In this document: piece after piece, positions 1 through 7,718 of the stretch
Layout: each line of letters opens with the position of its first letter
Position numbering within the stretch: the stretch's first letter is position 1
DNA from: Ohtaekwangia sp.
GTDB taxonomy: Bacteria > Bacteroidota > Bacteroidia > Cytophagales > Cyclobacteriaceae
DNA: 64,000 nucleotides
Assembly: GCA_021155195.1 (NCBI GenBank)
Contig: JAJNPV010000021.1
Location: forward strand, 310,001 to 374,000
Direction of reading: 5' to 3'
The notes under the pieces: generated by a model
Database searches by the model: none
What the model was told of the DNA's origin: nothing
The model's input: the letters and a program-made list of their open reading frames with translations, nothing else
Translations under genes and position numbers: made by a program

Positions 1-869
1 CGGGCATTGGTTCTTCAGATGTTCATATCAAACACAAATTCAAATCAAGTCGCGAACAGGTGTTAGAGCAAGGTGTGTGGGCCGTAAAGTATGCAAAGTC
101 GAAAGGGTATGAGGTTGAATTCTTTGCCGAGGATGCCGGTCGTGCCGACTTAGTATTCTTAGCTCAATTGATTGAAGCAGTTATTGCCGCTGGTGCGGAC
201 GTAGTAAACATTCCCGACACTACGGGTTATTGCTTACCCCATTTATATGGAAAGCGTATTCAATACTTAGTTGAGAACGTGAAGAATATTGAAAAGGCAG
301 TTATCTCTGTTCATTGTCATAACGATTTGGGATTAGCGACTGCCAATACGTTGGCCGGATTAACAAACGGTGCGCGTCAAGCCGAGGTAACAATTAATGG
401 AATAGGCGAGCGTGCCGGAAATACTTCGTTGGAAGAAGTGGCTATGATTTTGCAAACGCACAAAGACCTTGGTTTGTATACCGATATTAAGGCAGATCGC
501 ATTTATAAATTAAGTAATCTGGTATCGGGTATGATGCGTATGCCGGTGCAGGCAAACAAAGCTATTGTTGGTAAGAATGCATTTGCCCATAGTTCAGGTA
601 TCCATCAGGATGGATTTTTGAAGCATGCTGAGAACTATGAAATCATAAATCCTGCTGATGTAGGTGTTCCCTCCTCTTCTATTGTGTTAACCGCTCGCAG
701 TGGTCGTGCAGCGTTGAAACATCGGGCCGAACTGTTGGGTTATTCATATGAAGGCGATGATTTGAATACGTTGTATGAAAATTTCCTGCTCGTGGCCGAT
801 GAGAAGAAAGAAGTGAACGATGCTGACTTAATTATGTTGGCTACCAATTTGCCAATTTTAGCAAAGTAG
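1..869 (+). CDS. leuA: 2-isopropylmalate synthase, C-terminal part (5' end outside window)
   Basis: This gene condenses acetyl-CoA with 2-oxoisovalerate in the first committed step of leucine synthesis, in the cytoplasm. The open frame continues upstream of base 1, so the start is outside the window and about 288 residues are visible. Seen: the DRE-TIM barrel segment with the metal-binding motif HCHNDLGLATAN, the NGIGERAGN loop, and the GIHQDG motif near the end of the catalytic barrel. The protein stops shortly after this region, so most of the C-terminal leucine-sensing domain of long LeuA forms is absent; short forms are usual in Bacteroidota. Homocitrate or citramalate synthases share the fold, but the overall sequence reads best as LeuA. 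No partner leu gene is visible on this side. Confidence 0.88.
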   Translation, partial: GIGSSDVHIKHKFKSSREQVLEQGVWAVKYAKSKGYEVEFFAEDAGRADLVFLAQLIEAVIAAGADVVNIPDTTGYCLPHLYGKRIQYLVENVKNIEKAVISVHCHNDLGLATANTLAGLTNGARQAEVTINGIGERAGNTSLEEVAMILQTHKDLGLYTDIKADRIYKLSNLVSGMMRMPVQANKAIVGKNAFAHSSGIHQDGFLKHAENYEIINPADVGVPSSSIVLTARSGRAALKHRAELLGYSYEGDDLNTLYENFLLVADEKKEVNDADLIMLATNLPILAK

Positions 870-1050
870 ATTTTGTTTAACCGCAGAGGACACTAAGATT
901 CGCTGAGGTTGCCTTTTTACTGAAAAGCGTAAAGAAATTTTTATAAATGCTAGCCTCGGAGATTACCTCTACAGGTACTTTTTAATACTAAAAACAAATT
1001 CAGTTGCATTTCTTGAGGTTCTTTGCGTCTTTGCCGGCAAATAATTTCCT
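870..1050. repeat. Intergenic stretch with decayed repeat sequence
   Basis: The 181-bp gap after leuA starts with a CCGCAGAGGACACTAAGA-type sequence and ends with a CTTTGCGTCTTTGCCGGC-type sequence that is its weak reverse complement. A similar CCACAGAGGGCAAAGAGG sequence sits at 1889-1906 in the next gap. Such short degenerate elements are typical of non-coding filler in Bacteroidota. No RNA gene or clear promoter was seen. Confidence 0.35.
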
Positions 1051-1880
1051 ATGAAAAACCTCCGCTCAATCATTATCCTACTTCTGAGTTTGTCTTTCTG
1101 GCAATTAAGAGCACAGGAAATAGGCTTGCAGTTATACAGCCTTCGTAATGAAATCCCAAAAGATGTAGCGGGATCCCTTGCACTCATCAGCAAATGGGGC
1201 ATCAAAGAAATTGAAGGCGGTGGCACCTACGGAATGACTCAAGAGGAATTCAATGCACTCTGCAAAAAGAACAATTTGAAAATGGTTAGCATTGGAGCGG
1301 GCTTCGAAGAGTTGGAAAAAGATCCTTCTGCTGTTGCTGCCAAAGCAAAACAATTTGGAGCCGCCTATGTCATGTGCGCGTGGATTCCTCATACTGGAGA
1401 TGATTTTACGTTGGCCGATACCGAAAAGCAGTCGCTGTTTTTAGCAAAGCAGGGAGAGTGTTGAAAGAGCAAGGAATTTCTCTTTGCTATCACATTCATG
1501 GCTACGAATTCAGACCATATGAAGATGGAACACTTTTCGACCTGATGGCAAAACGACTTGATTCTAAAATTGTCAATTTCGAAATGGATGTGTTTTGGGT
1601 AAAACACCCGGGCCAAGATCCCGTGGCATTGCTGAAAAAATATCCCGGACGATTTCCATTGATGCATTTAAAAGATCGGAAGCCCGGAACTCCCAACAGT
1701 CAGTCGGGTCATGCGGATGACGAAACCAATGTTGTGTTGGGAACCGGTGATGTAGGTATCAAAGCCATAATGAAGGAAGCCCGTAAAGCCGGAGTAAAAC
1801 ATTTTTTCATTGAAGACGAATCTTCACATGCCGTTGAACAAATTCCGCAGAGTCTTGTATTTCTTAAATCGTTGAAATAA
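1051..1880 (+). pseudogene. Secreted sugar phosphate isomerase/epimerase (TIM barrel), frameshifted
   Basis: This is a xylose-isomerase-like TIM-barrel protein with an N-terminal signal peptide (MKNLRSIIILLLSLSFWQLRAQ). It is split into two frames: 1051-1464 carries about 125 genuine residues and 1458-1880 carries the rest, with the motif HIHGYEFRPYEDG and the late strand FFIEDES. The first frame reads DTEKQSLFLAKQGEC before its stop, while the -1 frame over the same bases reads AVAVFSKAGRVLKEQG, which joins smoothly to DTEK. One missing A in the short run at 1424-1427 explains this. It could be a real mutation or a sequencing error; the bases do not form a classical slippery heptamer. Related exported isomerases occur at 19822-20730. 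The substrate is unknown. Confidence 0.75.
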
Positions 1881-1929
1881 TTGTTCGCCACAGAGGGCAA
1901 AGAGGATCACGGAAAACTATCTTTGGTTT

Positions 1930-2634
1930 GTGAGCAATTTCTTTAAACGGTTGTACCGAAAACTGCGCAAGCTGCTTATCATCTTGTTCGTTGCGCAGCT
2001 CGTTTATATCATTATTCTCCGCTGGATCGATCCACCCATTACCATAACGCAACTTAGTAGTTGGATAGAAGGCAATGGATTAAAACGCGACTACATACCC
2101 TTTGAAGACATGTCACCCAACATTCGGTTGGCGGTAATGGCTTCCGAAGATCAACTCTTTCCCGATCACAATGGCTTTGATTTAAAGAGTATTCAAAAGG
2201 CACTCGAGAGCAAGAAGAAACGTGTGCGAGGTGCCTCCACCATTAGTCAACAAGTAGCAAAGAATGTATTTCTATGGCAAGGCCGTAGTTGGCTGCGTAA
2301 GGGTCTTGAAGTGTATTTTACTTTTATGATCGAATTGGTGTGGAGCAAGCAACGGATTCTAGAAATGTATCTCAATGTATCTGAAATGGGCAAAGGAATT
2401 TTTGGAATAGAAGCTGCGGCTCAAAAGAATTTTAAGAAACCTGCCAAGAAACTTACGCGCGCAGAAGCTGCTATGATTGCAGCTTGTTTACCGAACCCGA
2501 AGAAGTATAGTGTGCAACCGCCTTCCAATTACATAAACAGGCGTTATCCGTGGATATTGAATCAGATGAATAATTTAGAAGGAGATAAGGATGTTCAGTT
2601 GTTGCTAAAACAATCAAAGTCATCAAATAAATAA
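1930..2634 (+). CDS. mtgA: Monofunctional biosynthetic peptidoglycan transglycosylase
   Basis: MtgA polymerises lipid II into glycan strands at the outer face of the inner membrane. The 234-residue product has one N-terminal membrane segment (about residues 13-33) followed by a GT51 domain. Seen: the catalytic-glutamate motif EDQLFPDHNGFD, the second conserved block RGASTISQQVAKNVFLW, and the later block EMYLNVSEMGKGIFGIEAAA. No transpeptidase domain follows, which separates it from class A penicillin-binding proteins. The start is a GTG; a TATCTTTG sequence at 1918-1925, matching the phylum -7 box, lies immediately before it, so a very short or absent leader is possible. The gene follows the frameshifted isomerase by 49 bp. 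Confidence 0.9.
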   Translation: MSNFFKRLYRKLRKLLIILFVAQLVYIIILRWIDPPITITQLSSWIEGNGLKRDYIPFEDMSPNIRLAVMASEDQLFPDHNGFDLKSIQKALESKKKRVRGASTISQQVAKNVFLWQGRSWLRKGLEVYFTFMIELVWSKQRILEMYLNVSEMGKGIFGIEAAAQKNFKKPAKKLTRAEAAMIAACLPNPKKYSVQPPSNYINRRYPWILNQMNNLEGDKDVQLLLKQSKSSNK

Positions 2635-2636
2635 TC

Positions 2637-2880
2637 TGAGATTCCGGGTCTCGTTAAAGGGTGATCTAATTAAAAATTTCCACTCGCCCGGAATGACCAG
2701 ATTAGTAGAGATCTTCATAATTAGGTTGTCATCGCGGACGAGTAACTTACGCTCAATTGTAGATTCTGAAATTAAAACGAGATCCGCGATCTCGAAAATT
2801 AGAATTACTTCACAGAGATTCCGGTCTCTTTAAATAGTAGTCTCACTTACAAAGTTCTACACTCGCCCGAAATGACTGAG
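2637..2880. repeat. Intergenic dyad repeats, two copies plus a palindrome
   Basis: Two related units lie at about 2637-2700 and 2814-2880. Each begins GAGATTCCGG and ends ACTCGCCCG(G/A)AATGAC; ATTCCGGG (2641-2648) pairs with CCCGGAAT (2687-2694) in the first unit, and the second has the partly decayed equivalents at 2818-2824 and 2866-2873. Between them sits a perfect palindrome, CGAGATC-CGC-GATCTCG at 2778-2794, in a different repeat context (TCATCGCGGACGAG). These look like REP-type extragenic elements between the convergent ends of mtgA and the aminotransferase; a transcription-stop role is possible. Confidence 0.6.
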
Positions 2881-4131
2881 TTATTTTGCCAATTCTCCAA
2901 TCGCTTTCACCACATAATCAATGTCTTTCATTGTATTATAAATATGGGGCGATAGCCGAATGCCTCCCGATGGAGCAGCAGCAATTTTATATGTATGGTA
3001 TAACTTATCATTTACCTCATGAATTTCCTTTCCCGGCAAATTGAAGATAACGATACCCCCACTAAACTCCGGAGCTAACGGAGTTACAAAAGTTGCTTGT
3101 GGCACATTCTTCTTAAGCTGCTGCTTGAGGTAGGTATTAAGTTGAACAATTCTGGTTTCAATATTTTTCTTACCAATCGTTTCGTGAAAGGCTAATGCTT
3201 CTGGTAACGCAGCCGGTGACGGTTCGTTGCGCTGCCCCAACACGCATAGTTGTGCATCTACCGAAGTCGCTTCCTTCCAGCCGCCACCAATTACTGCCGG
3301 CCAAATGCGACCGAAGTATTCTTTATTAATATAGAGTATGCCATTTTCGAATGAACCCATCAACCACTTATGTGTGCTGGCGGTATAAAATGTACAACCC
3401 ATATCATGCACATCAATAATCATTGACCCAAAGGTTTGTGCCCCATCTACATGGGTCATAATGCCACGAGCCTTCGCCAACTGACAAATTTCTTTAACGG
3501 GCAAAGCCAAACCGCTTACGTTAGATACATGTGAAAACGTAATCAGTTTTGTGGCTGAGGTAATTGCCTTTACAAAGGGTTGGACTAAATCGTTAACCGA
3601 CTTGGGCTCCGCTGGCACGCTGATTTTCTTTACCGTAAAGCCTACTCGCTTTGCCTGGCTCAACCACACTTCATTGTTGGATGGATGATTCTGTTCCCAG
3701 ATAATAACTTCATCGCCCGGTTTTAGGTCAAGACCATGAACAATCATGCAATTGCTTTCGCTTGTGTTGCGGGTAATACCTAACTCGCTTTCATCGGCTC
3801 CAACAAACTTTGCCAACAAGCTAACAGATTTTTTTCGGGTAGCAGAAAATAAAGCGCGATATTGAAATGACACATCTTTATTTAAAGCATTGGTTAATTC
3901 AAGAACTTTCTCCTGAACTATTATTGGGCCGGGACACAAGTTAGCCGCATTCATCATGACATAATCGGCTGGCACCGAAAATTGCTTTTTCAAATTCTCC
4001 CAATATTGTTCATCAGCAACTGAAGTGGGTGCAATTAGTTTGGTTGATGCGGCAAACGAAGGCAGCGCAATACCGGTAAGCGAAGCAGCTAGTAGCTGTT
4101 GAAGAAATTTTCTGCGTGGACTGAGTTGCAT
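2881..4131 (-). CDS. Exported class V aminotransferase (PLP-dependent)
   Basis: The 416-residue protein is a fold-type I PLP enzyme related to cysteine desulfurases and isopenicillin N epimerase-like proteins. Its first residues (SPRRKFLQQLLAAS, then a hydrophobic stretch ending LPSFAAS) look like a twin-arginine signal, so it probably acts in the periplasm. Seen: the PLP lysine in TASTHKWLMG, the upstream HVDGAQTFGS motif with the cofactor-binding Asp, and an N-terminal GITRNTSESN. The substrate cannot be read from the sequence. It is a single gene, convergent with mtgA. A function as a true desulfurase is not supported, because no mobile catalytic Cys loop is evident. Confidence 0.8.
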   Translation of the reverse strand: MQLSPRRKFLQQLLAASLTGIALPSFAASTKLIAPTSVADEQYWENLKKQFSVPADYVMMNAANLCPGPIIVQEKVLELTNALNKDVSFQYRALFSATRKKSVSLLAKFVGADESELGITRNTSESNCMIVHGLDLKPGDEVIIWEQNHPSNNEVWLSQAKRVGFTVKKISVPAEPKSVNDLVQPFVKAITSATKLITFSHVSNVSGLALPVKEICQLAKARGIMTHVDGAQTFGSMIIDVHDMGCTFYTASTHKWLMGSFENGILYINKEYFGRIWPAVIGGGWKEATSVDAQLCVLGQRNEPSPAALPEALAFHETIGKKNIETRIVQLNTYLKQQLKKNVPQATFVTPLAPEFSGGIVIFNLPGKEIHEVNDKLYHTYKIAAAPSGGIRLSPHIYNTMKDIDYVVKAIGELAK

Positions 4132-4332
4132 GGCTATGAGATTAAGATGAGTACAAGGTAATGAAAATGGAGATTAGTTTAATGAAGTTGTCTATCAAGC
4201 AAACTCATTCTGAGGGCATAGTTCAGCCCTGCAACTCTACGTTATTGGCTCTTTTTATATTACGCAGAGTCCCGAGGCGGAGACTCCGCTGGGAAGAAGT
4301 GACACAACACCCCGCAATTACTTAAACACGGT
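4132..4332. other. Junction between host gene and cassette array
   Basis: This gap holds no supported gene. It contains an imperfect hairpin around GAGTCCCGAGGCGGAGACTC and at its end a truncated copy of the array repeat. It is the edge of the cassette array and probably a degraded cassette remnant. Confidence 0.4.
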
Positions 4333-4335
4333 GTT
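4306..4335. repeat. Array repeat R0, internally deleted
   Basis: Only the right arm of the array repeat remains: CCCCGCAATTACTTAAACAC (4310-4329) then the terminal GTT (4333-4335). An AAC (4306-4308) that looks like the left boundary lies directly in front, so the central part and the left arm appear to be deleted. It marks the left end of the array. Confidence 0.6.
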
Positions 4336-4346
4336 GTGTGTAGTTT

Positions 4347-5354
4347 TTACTTCCACCTATTTGTCTTTTCAAGAATTAGTCTCCGTGCCAAATGTTGGGC
4401 GTTTGCAACGTCAAAGACCGATAAATCCATTATTTTTTTTCCAACTGAATGCGAAGAAATTGAGCTACGTAGAAAGCTAATATGATTTATAGCATCAGGA
4501 AAAGATACATACCCATCATTCACTTTTAATGTGTCAAAGTAGTCATAGTCTTCAGAGTCTTCCTTATCAGCCCACTCAGCTGTCTTTGTTAGTTTTATTG
4601 GTCGTTTACTTTCAATTTTTGTTTCTTTCCCCCTAATCATCCAGGAAACGTCCTCTTTGACATTAACCCCGGATTTAATTAATCTTTCAATTAAATCGTC
4701 AAGCACTTCCTTGTCCCATTCACCATTTTCTAATTTGCTTCTCTTATTTACTGATACGTTAACATTAACATTTAAACCGAGTTCTTCAATAACTGAAAAA
4801 GCACTAATAATCGCATATGCAAATCGCATTTGGATAAATCTGTAATCTGTTGTTTTCCAATTTATGACTTCATGCAAATCCATGAAGTGTTGAGAGTATA
4901 TTTCTGTGCTTAGTTGATATTTTATTATTGAGTTCTCAAGTTTGTAATCTTTGCTTGCTAATGCAGCAAGATGAAAGTACTCAGGAATTGAATCGCTTGA
5001 AAATCCTTTTATAGGTCTATTAAGTGTGTCAACAGTACTAGAATTTTCAATTGTTCCAAATTCATGGGGATAATGGGCCTCATTACTCCAAGTTAGATTG
5101 CCTTCAATTACTGCAGCGGAACAAAGCACATTGAATAATGCATTTTGCGCTGTCTCAAAGGAGTCCGTAACTATGATAAATTCTAGTCCATTCCATTTAT
5201 TGCTATAAACCCATTCAACTGTCCACGTGTCTGCATTGTAATTGGATGGGATTAATTTTAGACTCGGGTCGTCAATTAAATTGTCGGAATATTCTTTTGG
5301 ACTAAAACTCTCACTTCCAAATTTTATGAAATATCCTGAGTGATATCTTTTCAT
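4347..5354 (-). CDS. Cassette 1: hypothetical protein, 335 aa
   Basis: I do not recognise this protein. It is soluble, without a signal peptide or membrane segment, and mixed in character: an N-terminal part rich in aromatic residues, a central helical stretch (RFAYAIISAFSVIEELG) that resembles HEPN-type or helical toxin-like folds only in general character, then a charged Lys/Glu-rich segment and a C-terminal helix ending in ANAQHLARRLIL. I chose the ATG at 5354 over a TTG at 5372, because the longer form would extend into the cassette end and the repeat. Its stop codon lies inside the left cassette end (4333-4351) and its start lies next to the right one (5355-5373), so the gene fills the cassette. 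A and T are richer here than in the flanking host genes. Confidence 0.75.
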   Translation of the reverse strand: MKRYHSGYFIKFGSESFSPKEYSDNLIDDPSLKLIPSNYNADTWTVEWVYSNKWNGLEFIIVTDSFETAQNALFNVLCSAAVIEGNLTWSNEAHYPHEFGTIENSSTVDTLNRPIKGFSSDSIPEYFHLAALASKDYKLENSIIKYQLSTEIYSQHFMDLHEVINWKTTDYRFIQMRFAYAIISAFSVIEELGLNVNVNVSVNKRSKLENGEWDKEVLDDLIERLIKSGVNVKEDVSWMIRGKETKIESKRPIKLTKTAEWADKEDSEDYDYFDTLKVNDGYVSFPDAINHISFLRSSISSHSVGKKIMDLSVFDVANAQHLARRLILEKTNRWK

Positions 5355-5373
5355 AGTAAAAATTACACACAAC
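5355..5373. repeat. Cassette 1 right end, paired with 4333-4351
   Basis: The sequence AGTAAAAATTACACACAAC is the reverse complement of GTTGTGTGTAGTTTTTACT at 4333-4351 except at position 11 (G on the left copy, A in the complement of the right copy): 18 of 19 match. The same pattern holds for all other cassettes: 5530-5546/6007-6023 (16 of 17), 6181-6198/6875-6892 (17 of 18), 7007-7024/7528-7545 (16 of 18), 7702-7718/8209-8225 (15 of 17), 8382-8399/9015-9032 (15 of 18), 9189-9204/10204-10219 (14 of 16), 10375-10392/11384-11401 (17 of 18). Confidence 0.85.
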
Positions 5374-5532
5374 GCCAGTGTTTATTTAGTTGCGGGTGTA
5401 GGAGGTTTTAAAAATGGAGCGAAGCGGAATGTTAAAACCGACCTGCTCCGTTCTTGTCCCCGACACCGAACGAAATTAATAAAACAAACTTATCTCTACT
5501 CTGATCCCCGCAATTAAATAAACACACTGTTG
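5371..5532. repeat. Array repeat R1 (162 bp, AAC to GTT)
   Basis: An imperfect palindrome. Outer arms: AACGCCAGTGTTTATTTAGT on the left against ATTAAATAAACACACTGTT on the right. The inner stem GGTTTTAA (5405-5412) pairs with TTAAAACC (5433-5440) around a conserved loop containing GAGCGAAGCGGAATG. Conserved words are TAGGAGG before and CGACCTGCTC after the inner stem, and CCCCGC before the right arm. R1, R5 and R6 are nearly identical; the others are divergent. Confidence 0.85.
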
Positions 5533-5560
5533 TGCACAGTTGCCCTTGGTCAAATCTAAT

Positions 5561-5998
5561 TTAAACCAAATTCTTTGTCCAGTAGTCGATGGCAATCTTA
5601 ACTAAATCGTCAACGTCAATTTGCTCATCATTGTCCATTATAACCTGTAGTCCAGAAATATCAAACCCTTTGCTGAATCCTGGTCCAAAAGCACCACGAT
5701 GAATATTTGTCTTTTGAATCTTTGCTTTAGCACTGTCCAACGATTTATGCTTCATTGAATTTGACAAATCGTGCAATATTCTCATCTCAGGGCAGTGAAG
5801 ATAGAGGTCAATTCTATATTGTTCTTTTGTTAAGTCGGTCCTAATTTTTTGTTTGTCCTTGAAGTCCCAGTCTGCTAAATGCCAAGCATCTTGACAACAC
5901 TTCTCCGCCAATGAAATATTTAATGGGTCAGCAATGAGTCGTTCATAGTCAGCCGTCAAGAGTTTTAGTTTGTCGCGTGATGTTTCGATGTCAAACAT
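5561..5998 (-). CDS. Cassette 2: small helical hypothetical protein, 145 aa
   Basis: This cytoplasmic protein begins MFDIETSRDKLKLL and has no signal or membrane segment. It contains DAWHLADW and DLSNSMKH. A helical protein with an AxHLADW motif followed by a polar xxxKH motif is a pattern I associate with widespread uncharacterised bacterial proteins; a HEPN-like fold is possible but not shown. I start it at the ATG at 5998; the longer TTG reading to 6022 would use the cassette end GTTGTGCACA as coding sequence. It is the only gene between R1 and R2. Confidence 0.7.
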   Translation of the reverse strand: MFDIETSRDKLKLLTADYERLIADPLNISLAEKCCQDAWHLADWDFKDKQKIRTDLTKEQYRIDLYLHCPEMRILHDLSNSMKHKSLDSAKAKIQKTNIHRGAFGPGFSKGFDISGLQVIMDNDEQIDVDDLVKIAIDYWTKNLV

Positions 5999-6020
5999 TT
6001 TTTTTAGGGCAATTGTGCAC

Positions 6021-6183
6021 AACGTTTGAGTTTATGCAGTTGCGGGATTAGGAGGGCTTAGCAATGAAGCGCAGCGGAATGCTAAGACCGACCTGCTGCG
6101 AAATTGTCCACCGTGCCCGAACTGTATTTGAAACATACGCTACAAATTTACACTACACCCCGCAATTGCATAAACTTTTTGTT
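6021..6183. repeat. Array repeat R2 (163 bp)
   Basis: Same architecture as R1 but with changed stems: the outer arm TTTATGCA (left) pairs with TGCATAAA (right), and the inner stem CTTAGCA (6057-6063) pairs with TGCTAAG (6080-6086) where R1 has TTTTAA and TTAAAA. The loop AATGAAGCGCAGCGGAA and the CGACCTGCT word are kept. Read on the minus strand it contains TAAATTTG (6143-6150), a match to the phylum -7 promoter box. Confidence 0.85.
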
Positions 6184-6196
6184 GTGCGTAGTTTTT

Positions 6197-6844
6197 CTAA
6201 CCCAGCTTAAATGTTACGGGAATTACAATTTTAATATCCATAATCTTGCCATTGACTTTTCCAGGAATCCACTCGTCCGGAATCATTTGGATAACTCTTA
6301 GAGCTTCTTCTTTCAGTCCATTACCTGGTCCATCTAAAATTTCCTCGTCAATCATTTTTCCGTCCTGCGTTATTGTCGCGGAGATTAGGACTTTTCCCTC
6401 AGTCCCCATTCTTCTTGCGTCTGCTGGGTATCTCAAATTCCATATATAATAAATTATTCCACTTTGTCCGCCTTGAAAAACCGGAGTTTCTTCTGGAACT
6501 ACATCTTTATAAGAGTCTCTATCTTTTACGAAGTAGTCCTTTATTAAGGTCATTGGTTTCGTTGAAACAACTTTATTGGAATTGAAGTCAATCTTTTGTT
6601 CAAGTTGTCCATTCCTGTCATAGTACTCCCAAACGCCTACCTTTTTATTGTTGTCAAATTGTCCCTTGATTGAAAGTCCACCGTAAGTTTTTTTGTACTC
6701 ACCATGTTTCGTCTCTTGGTCGCTCTTTAATACGTAAAATGTTTCTTTGTATGGCGGGTAGTCGTTTGATACCGTTTTTTTCTTGGTTTCCTGTCCAAAT
6801 AGGTTAACTGAAACTGCAAGTAGTAAAAGTGTCAGAATTCTCAT
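6197..6844 (-). CDS. Cassette 3: exported TonB C-terminal domain protein
   Basis: The 215-residue protein starts with a signal peptide (MRILTLLLLAVSVNLFGQ) and ends with a TonB-type C-terminal domain: RYPADARRMGTEGKVLISA, then ITQDGKMIDEEILDGPGNGL, EEALRVIQMIP and a final strand VIPVTFKLG. The central part (GEYKKTYGGLSIKGQFDNN, VGVWEYYDRNGQ) looks like the MORN-like toxin-antitoxin-type repeats found in many Bacteroidota exported proteins. It lacks the proline-rich spacer and the N-terminal membrane anchor of an energy-transducing TonB, so it is unlikely to energise transport; it may bind periplasmic or outer-membrane partners. It sits alone between R2 and R3 and its stop codon falls inside the left cassette end. 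Confidence 0.82.
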   Translation of the reverse strand: MRILTLLLLAVSVNLFGQETKKKTVSNDYPPYKETFYVLKSDQETKHGEYKKTYGGLSIKGQFDNNKKVGVWEYYDRNGQLEQKIDFNSNKVVSTKPMTLIKDYFVKDRDSYKDVVPEETPVFQGGQSGIIYYIWNLRYPADARRMGTEGKVLISATITQDGKMIDEEILDGPGNGLKEEALRVIQMIPDEWIPGKVNGKIMDIKIVIPVTFKLG

Positions 6845-6889
6845 GTATTATTTAAAATTAGTCTGCTCGTCAAAAGAAAAATTACGCAC

Positions 6890-7009
6890 AACGTGAGTGC
6901 ATAAGGCGTGGCGGTTTTCGAAGCCGCGTCCTATCCACGGGTGTGAACGAAATTAAGAAAATACTTTTAATACCTTGATGTCCCACCGCCATGACTTATG
7001 CACATTGTT
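6890..7009. repeat. Array repeat R3 (short form, 120 bp)
   Basis: A shortened copy. Outer arm GTGCATAAG (left) pairs with CTTATGCAC (right), with GGCGTGGCGG against CCGCCATGA. The inner stem is reduced to GCGGTTTTCGAAGCCGC, and the loop word and CGACCTGC seen in the other copies are lost. The AAC and GTT ends are kept, so the ends rather than the centre seem to be what matters for being part of the array. Confidence 0.8.
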
Positions 7010-7020
7010 GGTGGCTGTTG

Positions 7021-7506
7021 CTACTTCTCCAACTCTTTAATCGTACTCAGTTCTGGATTCTCCGTCCAGTAAATTATTGTCACAGTGTCCCCAATTGAAA
7101 GAACGTCATCATAATCAGTCTTTGAAAATGTTGTGTATTCTTTGTTGTCAACTTTAAATTTAGCTTTTAACAACGGTTTTCGTTTGGTCGTCCATTTGTC
7201 GTAAATAATCCCCTTTGTTTGTTTATTACTTTCATTCAATCTTTTGTCATCAATCTTTCCAGTCCATAGTCCGTATGGCACTAGAAGAAATATTGAACCA
7301 TACGCAATTCCTTTTCTAGCATTTTTACTCATTTCAAATTCGGCTAAAATATGATAAAGTATAAAAGGAAGTCCGATGGCTAGTATACCAAAGAATCCAA
7401 GAAGAATAAACCGCGATTTGTCGTACAAGATGAGTCCAGGCAAGTTCTCAGGTACAATTAGCAACCATGTCCCAAGATAAATTATAATCAAAATCCACTT
7501 TCTCAT
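7021..7506 (-). CDS. Cassette 4: membrane protein with DUF3592-like C-terminus
   Basis: The 161-residue protein has two to three hydrophobic segments in its first 90 residues (ILIIIYLGTWLLIVPE, FILLGFFGILAIGLPFILY, and a later GSIFLLVPYGLW), so it is an inner-membrane protein. The soluble C-terminus (TKGIIYDKWTTKRKPLLKAK, then SIGDTVTIIYWTENPELS) has the small beta-barrel pattern of DUF3592-type domains. Function unknown. Its stop codon lies inside the left cassette end (7007-7024), and R4 follows its start after 37 bp. Confidence 0.7.
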   Translation of the reverse strand: MRKWILIIIYLGTWLLIVPENLPGLILYDKSRFILLGFFGILAIGLPFILYHILAEFEMSKNARKGIAYGSIFLLVPYGLWTGKIDDKRLNESNKQTKGIIYDKWTTKRKPLLKAKFKVDNKEYTTFSKTDYDDVLSIGDTVTIIYWTENPELSTIKELEK

Positions 7507-7542
7507 TTAGATGTCCGTCTTTGTCCGGTAGCAATTGCCACC

Positions 7543-7704
7543 AACGTCTGGCTATTTGCAGTGGCGGGAATAGGAGCGCTAAAAAATGACCGAAGGGAAT
7601 GTTTAGCGCGACCTGCACGTCACTGTCAACCGTGACCAAACGTATTTTGAAAGCTAAAACTACAAATAAACCACCGAACCCCGCCATTGCAAATAGCTTT
7701 TGTT
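7543..7704. repeat. Array repeat R4 (162 bp)
   Basis: Outer arm CTATTTGCA (left) pairs with TGCAAATAG (right). Inner stem GCGCTAAA (7576-7583) pairs perfectly with TTTAGCGC (7602-7609), a different sequence from R1, R2 and R7 at the same place. The loop reads AAATGACCGAAGGGAATG. The words AGGAG and CGACCTGC are kept. Confidence 0.85.
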
Positions 7705-7718
7705 GGCGGCTGGCATTT

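Noticed and set aside
1418..1464. Programmed frameshift in the isomerase
   Set aside because: No X XXY YYZ slippery heptamer and no clear downstream stem; a one-base indel is simpler.
7448..7687. Minus-strand open frame across R4
   Set aside because: It runs through the repeat and the start of the cassette 4 gene in another frame; it is not protein-like.
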